NCBI GenBank assembly: GCA_030587435.1
Contig: JAUQZC010000112.1
Span: forward strand, 1 to 9,375
Length of the DNA: 9,375 bases
Reading direction: 5' to 3'
Source of the DNA: Candidatus Baldrarchaeota archaeon
GTDB lineage: Archaea; Asgardarchaeota; Baldrarchaeia; Baldrarchaeales; DXJG01
The notes under the pieces are model-generated. The model saw only the letters and a list, made by a program, of their open reading frames with translations. It searched no databases and was not told the origin of the DNA. Made by a program: the position numbers and the translations under genes. Shown here piece after piece: positions 6,459 to 9,375 of the stretch (the stretch's first letter is position 1; each line of letters starts with the position of its first letter).

Positions 6459-6577
6459 AATCTTTTGAGCAGTTTGCCGAATTTTATAAAGGGTATTTGT
6501 CAAAAAATACCTTTAGTTCTACTGATAACGTTGTTTGCAGTTTTTTGATTACCAGTTTGCTTTTAATTTTTGTATAA
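6455..6577 (+). CDS. Possible 40-residue ORF overlapping the galT stop (ATGA)
   Basis: ATG 6455 overlaps the galT TGA by the ATGA arrangement typical of coupled translation, and the frame stays open for 40 codons to TAA 6575. The product begins MKSFEQFAEFYKGYLSKNTF and ends in a hydrophobic tail (FLITSLLLIFV) that could be a short membrane anchor. There is no SD, no recognised family, and a hairpin at 6489-6514 lies within it. It may be chance, or the 5' stub of a lost gene. Confidence 0.2.
   Translation: MKSFEQFAEFYKGYLSKNTFSSTDNVVCSFLITSLLLIFV
6489..6514 (+). terminator. Hairpin downstream of galT
   Basis: GGTATTT (6492-6498) pairs with AAATACC (6505-6511) around a 6-base loop. A G-T pair and two A-T pairs extend the stem to 10 bp, and the right arm ends in TTT. 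T-rich runs follow at 6540-6546 and beyond. It could end the galK-galT mRNA, although archaeal termination depends mostly on the U tract. Confidence 0.35.
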
Positions 6578-6612
6578 GTGTTTTAAAGGGTGATAAAGAC
6601 GCTTGAACCGAT

Positions 6613-6652
6613 AAAAATTTAAGTCCTCTTATCTCTGTTTATTTGAGGAGGA
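6613..6652 (+). promoter_or_regulatory. TATA box and SD of the beta-helix/RING-like protein gene
   Basis: AAAAATTTAAG (6613-6623) is a TATA candidate that puts transcription start near 6645. AGGAGG (6646-6651) then sits almost at the 5' end, six bases before TTG 6658. This decides the start: the earlier in-frame TTG at 6643 would coincide with the transcription start and place the SD within the gene. Confidence 0.55.
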
Positions 6653-6657
6653 TCACC

Positions 6658-8442
6658 TTGGGGAACACCCCAGCATCCCATGTGAAGCATGTTTTAACTA
6701 TTTTTGCTGTTTTCCTTATTTTAATTTCAATGTTAATGTCTAATGTATGTGTCAGTTTTCCTTCGGTTAAAGAAAGTAGTAAAATTATTTTTGTTCCAGA
6801 TGATTTTGACATGATTCAAAAAGCTGTTAAAGCCGCCAATGATGGCGATACCATTATTGTTAGGGATGGAATCTACTTTGAAAATATTGACGTTTTCAAA
6901 AGTGTTAAAATCATCTCCGAAAATGGACCTAACTCTACAATTATTATAGCAGACATGCCAAGCGATGATGTCTTTGACATTCTTTCCAACAATGTGACTC
7001 TCTCTGGTTTCACCATTAAGGGATCAAGTAATGCAGCTGGCATTTTCCTACATTCTCTGACTAGCAGCTGTAACATTTCTAATAACATAATTGTAGATAA
7101 TTTTTGTGGAATTCGCTTAGATACTGCGCTTAAAAATAATATAAGCAGTAATCTTATTGCAAACAATACATATGGAATTACTCTCGACTCATCTTCGCGT
7201 GAAAACACTATTTCTGAAAACATAATTAAAAGAAACGTTCACGGCATATATCTCTCAGATTCTTTTAACAACAAGATCTATTTAAATTGCTTTATGAATG
7301 AAAATAATGTCTATTCTTCCGATTCAACAAACATTTGGAGCACACCTGAAGAAGTTAGCTACCTTTACGAAAACAGAAATCTCACGAGTTTTTTAGGGAA
7401 TTTTTGGAGCGATTACTATGGAGAAGACCTAGATAACAATGGAATAGGCGACTACCCTTATAAAATAGGTTCAATGGATGCAGATGAGTATCCTTTAATG
7501 GGTCTCTTTAAAAATAACGTTATTCCCCTAGTAGATATATTTCCTCCCGTGATTGAATTTGTAAATGTTAGCTCCATTCATCCAAAGCCAAACGAAGACA
7601 TTAAAATAGTTGCTTATGTTATTGATCGGGGTAGCGGCGTAAATAGAACTATACTATGGTATAGTATTAACTATGAAACTTGGATACCCCTAGAAATGGT
7701 GAAGAATAATAGTTATTGGACCGCTATTATACCTGGAAAACCAGAAGGAACAACCATTGAATTTTATATTGAAGCCTTTGACAATCAAGGAAACCGTGGG
7801 GAAAGCGAAATATATTATCTTACGGTTCGAGCTACCTATTATTTGCCATCCAATCAATCAGGTGGAATATTTGCTGCCGCCTTTGCCCTAATAGTCCTAT
7901 TACTTTTAATGTTTTTAGCCATCGTAGGGTATATAAGTTCAAGAGAAGAGGAGCCAACCATTCTTCCAAGTAGACCGGTAGTTAATCAAAGAACTGAAGA
8001 CGAATATTCTCTTCCAGAAGAACAAGCTGCAAATTTGAAGAAAGATCTGTTATCAGAATTACCTAAGCTGAGTGAAGAAGAAAAAGATATTCTCTTCGAA
8101 TTAGAAAGCGAAAAAAGCGCACTGGAGGATTTATTGAAAGACCTAGATGAAAAATACAAATTGCAAAAAATCAACGCAAAAGAATATTATGAACTCTATA
8201 AAAAATATAAAAGGGAACTTTATTTAGTTGAGAAAAAGCTTAGGGAATTTAAGGTGAAACTTGGTTTAAGAGGAACTTTAAGATGTATGGTTTGCGGCTT
8301 AGAAATAAAAAGTGGAGAGGACATTGTTTTCTGCCGTTACTGTAACAGCCCAGCTCACAGAGAACATTTACTGGAATGGCTACATATAAAGCGCATATGC
8401 CCCTATTGTAGGCATCCTCTTCGTGAAACCGATTTACTGTAA
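6658..8442 (+). CDS. Membrane-anchored surface protein: NosD-like beta-helix, Ig-like domain, TM helix, coiled coil and RING-like zinc finger
   Basis: 594 residues from TTG 6658 (GTG 6682 is an alternative without SD). Residues 9-34 are a signal peptide or N-terminal anchor. Residues 45-280 form a right-handed beta-helix: the opening segment DMIQKAVKAANDGDTIIVRD is the classical NosD/CASH entry, followed by N-rich repeats (SNNIIVDNFCGIRLD, SSNLIANNTYGITLD, SENIIKRNVHGIYLS) and an NFWSDYYGEDLDNNGIGDYP closing block. Residues 295-391 are an Ig/FnIII-like domain. Residues 403-425 are one TM helix. Residues about 455-535 are a charged coiled coil. Residues 543-584 carry C-x2-C-x12-C-x2-C-x4-H-x2-H-x10-C-x2-C. 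The expected topology is beta-helix outside and zinc finger in the cytosol. Such beta-helices often bind polysaccharide, but no ligand can be named. Monocistronic and convergent with the deacetylase gene. The domain calls are firm; the role is unknown. Confidence 0.85.
   Translation: MGNTPASHVKHVLTIFAVFLILISMLMSNVCVSFPSVKESSKIIFVPDDFDMIQKAVKAANDGDTIIVRDGIYFENIDVFKSVKIISENGPNSTIIIADMPSDDVFDILSNNVTLSGFTIKGSSNAAGIFLHSLTSSCNISNNIIVDNFCGIRLDTALKNNISSNLIANNTYGITLDSSSRENTISENIIKRNVHGIYLSDSFNNKIYLNCFMNENNVYSSDSTNIWSTPEEVSYLYENRNLTSFLGNFWSDYYGEDLDNNGIGDYPYKIGSMDADEYPLMGLFKNNVIPLVDIFPPVIEFVNVSSIHPKPNEDIKIVAYVIDRGSGVNRTILWYSINYETWIPLEMVKNNSYWTAIIPGKPEGTTIEFYIEAFDNQGNRGESEIYYLTVRATYYLPSNQSGGIFAAAFALIVLLLLMFLAIVGYISSREEEPTILPSRPVVNQRTEDEYSLPEEQAANLKKDLLSELPKLSEEEKDILFELESEKSALEDLLKDLDEKYKLQKINAKEYYELYKKYKRELYLVEKKLREFKVKLGLRGTLRCMVCGLEIKSGEDIVFCRYCNSPAHREHLLEWLHIKRICPYCRHPLRETDLL
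6659..6672 (+). repeat. GC-rich hairpin at the start codon of the surface-protein gene
   Basis: TGGGG (6659-6663) and CCCCA (6668-6672) pair perfectly around AACA, covering two bases of the TTG start and codons 2-5. In AT-rich surroundings this is a notably stable stem and could mask the start codon, leaving the SD at 6646-6651 free. A regulatory role is inference. Confidence 0.45.
8284..8409 (+). other. Region encoding the RING-like C4H2C2 zinc finger
   Basis: Ligands C543, C546, C559, C562, H567, H570, C581 and C584 of the surface protein. A Trp four residues after the sixth ligand (HLLEWL) and the closing CPYCRHPL copy the C-terminal half of RING-H2 fingers. The C-x2-C-x4-H-x2 spacing in the middle is closer to PHD or prokaryotic RING types. 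All eight ligands are present, so two bound zinc ions in a cross-brace are expected. Confidence 0.75.
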
Positions 8443-8450
8443 TATCGTGG

Positions 8451-9290
8451 TTACGTTGTGCTTTCTATTCCTTGTATTAAGTTGTCTATGCATATTCCTA
8501 GTTTGCTACTGTACCCTCCTTCAAGCACGATGAAGACAGGTAGCCCTAAGGATCCTATTCTTTTCCCTATTTCTTTATAGCAGTTTAATGTCAGTCTTAA
8601 TCCGCCTAGGTCTCCTTTAAGTGTGTCAAAACCTGCTGATACAGCTACAACCTCCACATCACTTAGGTCAACGTTACTAAGAGCCTTATCCAAGGTTTCC
8701 AAGTACAGTTTATCGTCTGCTCCCATTGGAAGAGGATAATTGTAGCAGTTACCTTCACTTATAAATCCTGTCCCAGGGTAAATGCCCTTAGTGTGTAGAG
8801 AAATGAAAATTACGTCCTCTGAATCTTGAAATATTTCTTGGGTTCCATTTCCATGATGAGTATCAATGTCTAAAATCAACGTTTTTTTACCCAATTTTTT
8901 AACTGCTATTGCAATGTTGTTAAAATAGCAGAACCCTAAAGTTGGAGCGCCGAGCGCTCTTCCTCTTTTACCAGCGTGGTGCCCTGGTGGACGCATAAGA
9001 GAGAAAGCTTTTTCCTTTGCTGCAAGTATTGCTGCCCCAGCTGAAAGCTTAGCATATTCGTAAATATTGTCGTAGGCAGGTGTGTCGGGGTCGTAGAAGT
9101 TTCCTCTCTTAATTTTCTCTATGTATTCTTCGGTGTGTACTAGCAGTAGGTCTTCCTCTGCGGCTGGTTTAGGCTCGATAAACTGATACTTGTCTTTTAG
9201 ATATTCGTAAGCTAATTGGACTCTTCTGGGATTTTCAGGGTGATACGGTGAACCGTATTCCAAACATTTGGGTGAAAACACGATCTTCAT
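8451..9290 (-). CDS. Histone-deacetylase-family hydrolase (AcuC/acetylpolyamine amidohydrolase-like)
   Basis: 279 residues from ATG 9290. All active-site landmarks are present: RPPGHHAG (100-107) with the catalytic His pair H104/H105, zinc ligands D143 and H145 in LDIDTHHGNGTQEIF, zinc ligand D222 in SAGFD, and the transition-state Tyr Y260 in LEGGY. The N-terminal YGSPYHPENPRRV is also typical. The family removes acetyl groups from lysines, polyamines or other small amides using Zn2+. The protein is shorter than most members (about 300-370), but no catalytic block is missing; the shortening is in connecting loops. The likely setting is cytosolic. Archaeal substrates could be an acetylated chromatin protein such as Alba, or polyamines; the sequence does not decide. 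It ends 8 bases from the convergent surface-protein gene, so the two share no operon. Confidence 0.92.
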   Translation of the reverse strand: MKIVFSPKCLEYGSPYHPENPRRVQLAYEYLKDKYQFIEPKPAAEEDLLLVHTEEYIEKIKRGNFYDPDTPAYDNIYEYAKLSAGAAILAAKEKAFSLMRPPGHHAGKRGRALGAPTLGFCYFNNIAIAVKKLGKKTLILDIDTHHGNGTQEIFQDSEDVIFISLHTKGIYPGTGFISEGNCYNYPLPMGADDKLYLETLDKALSNVDLSDVEVVAVSAGFDTLKGDLGGLRLTLNCYKEIGKRIGSLGLPVFIVLEGGYSSKLGICIDNLIQGIESTT

Positions 9291-9315
9291 AAGCTTCCCT
9301 ATTACATACCTCTAA

Positions 9316-9325
9316 TTTAAATTTT
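9316..9325. promoter_or_regulatory. TATA-like element between the deacetylase gene and a possible divergent gene
   Basis: AAATTTAAAT on the minus strand lies 26-35 bases before ATG 9290, implying a very short leader for the deacetylase mRNA (only a weak AGGGAAG precedes the ATG). The sequence is almost palindromic and lies 12-21 bases before ATG 9337 on the plus strand, so it might act in both directions. Confidence 0.4.
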
Positions 9326-9336
9326 TCACTAATTAA

Positions 9337-9375
9337 ATGTATGAAACACCTTTTATGAGGGGGGTCAGAGCATCG
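9337..9375 (+). CDS. Possible start of a divergent gene, cut by the window edge
   Basis: From ATG 9337 the frame is open to the edge (13 codons, MYETPFMRGVRAS), with a second in-frame ATG at 9355. There is no SD, so it would be leaderless, which is common in archaea, and a TATA-like stretch lies upstream. Too short to identify; it may be chance. Confidence 0.2.
   Translation, partial: MYETPFMRGVRAS

Noticed and set aside
6873..7223. 116-codon minus-strand frame opposite the beta-helix region, and 62 codons at 7986-8174
   Set aside because: Antisense to the surface-protein gene; biased composition, with no promoter or SD.
7060..7300. Repeated N-rich segments at DNA level that might suggest a tandem repeat or CRISPR
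   Set aside because: The similarity is at protein level (beta-helix coils of about 22-24 residues), without identical DNA repeats or regular spacers.

Overview
The window looks like part of an archaeal chromosome, most likely from the Thermoproteota/TACK side (Bathyarchaeia-like); the lineage is an inference. The evidence is AT-rich DNA with TATA-type promoters roughly 25-40 bases before start codons, Shine-Dalgarno (SD) sequences matching an archaeal 16S tail, a Sulfolobus-type GH1 beta-glycosidase, an archaeal-style GalT, and a NosD-type beta-helix surface protein. Gene density is high and the conserved genes are full length.

Layout. 1-85 (-): first 28 codons of a GH1 beta-glycosidase (LacS type). 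294-1612: a patch of two toxin-antitoxin remnants. On the minus strand, the C-terminal half of a DUF3368-type PIN toxin without a start codon runs in frame into an intact RHH/UPF0175-type antitoxin. On the plus strand, an intact VapB-like antitoxin is followed by a VapC/PIN toxin broken by three homopolymer frameshifts. 1623-2732 (-): a threonine-synthase-like PLP enzyme with an N-terminal zinc ribbon. 2781-3254: a gene-free stretch with an orphan TATA box and a perfect 9-bp inverted repeat. 3255-4175 (-): branched-chain aminotransferase IlvE. 4255-6458 (+): a galK-galT pair with a 5-base gap. 6658-8442 (+): a secreted or membrane-anchored protein with a beta-helix ectodomain, an Ig-like domain, one TM helix, a cytosolic coiled coil and a C-terminal RING-like zinc finger. 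8451-9290 (-): a histone-deacetylase-family hydrolase, convergent with the previous gene. A further plus-strand gene may begin at 9337.

How the genes fit together. GalK and GalT form the first two Leloir steps (galactose to galactose-1-phosphate to UDP-galactose). The beta-glycosidase at the left edge could release the galactose, although it is 4 kb away and on the other strand. IlvE and the threonine-synthase-like enzyme are both amino-acid enzymes, each with its own promoter. GalE is not in the window.

The most unusual item is the 594-residue surface protein. It ends in a C4H2C2 cross-brace zinc motif with the tryptophan and CPxCR spacing of RING-H2 fingers, placed on the cytosolic side of a TM helix. 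This layout recalls eukaryotic transmembrane RING E3 ligases. No ubiquitin, E1 or E2 gene is visible here, so a ubiquitin-ligase role is speculative.
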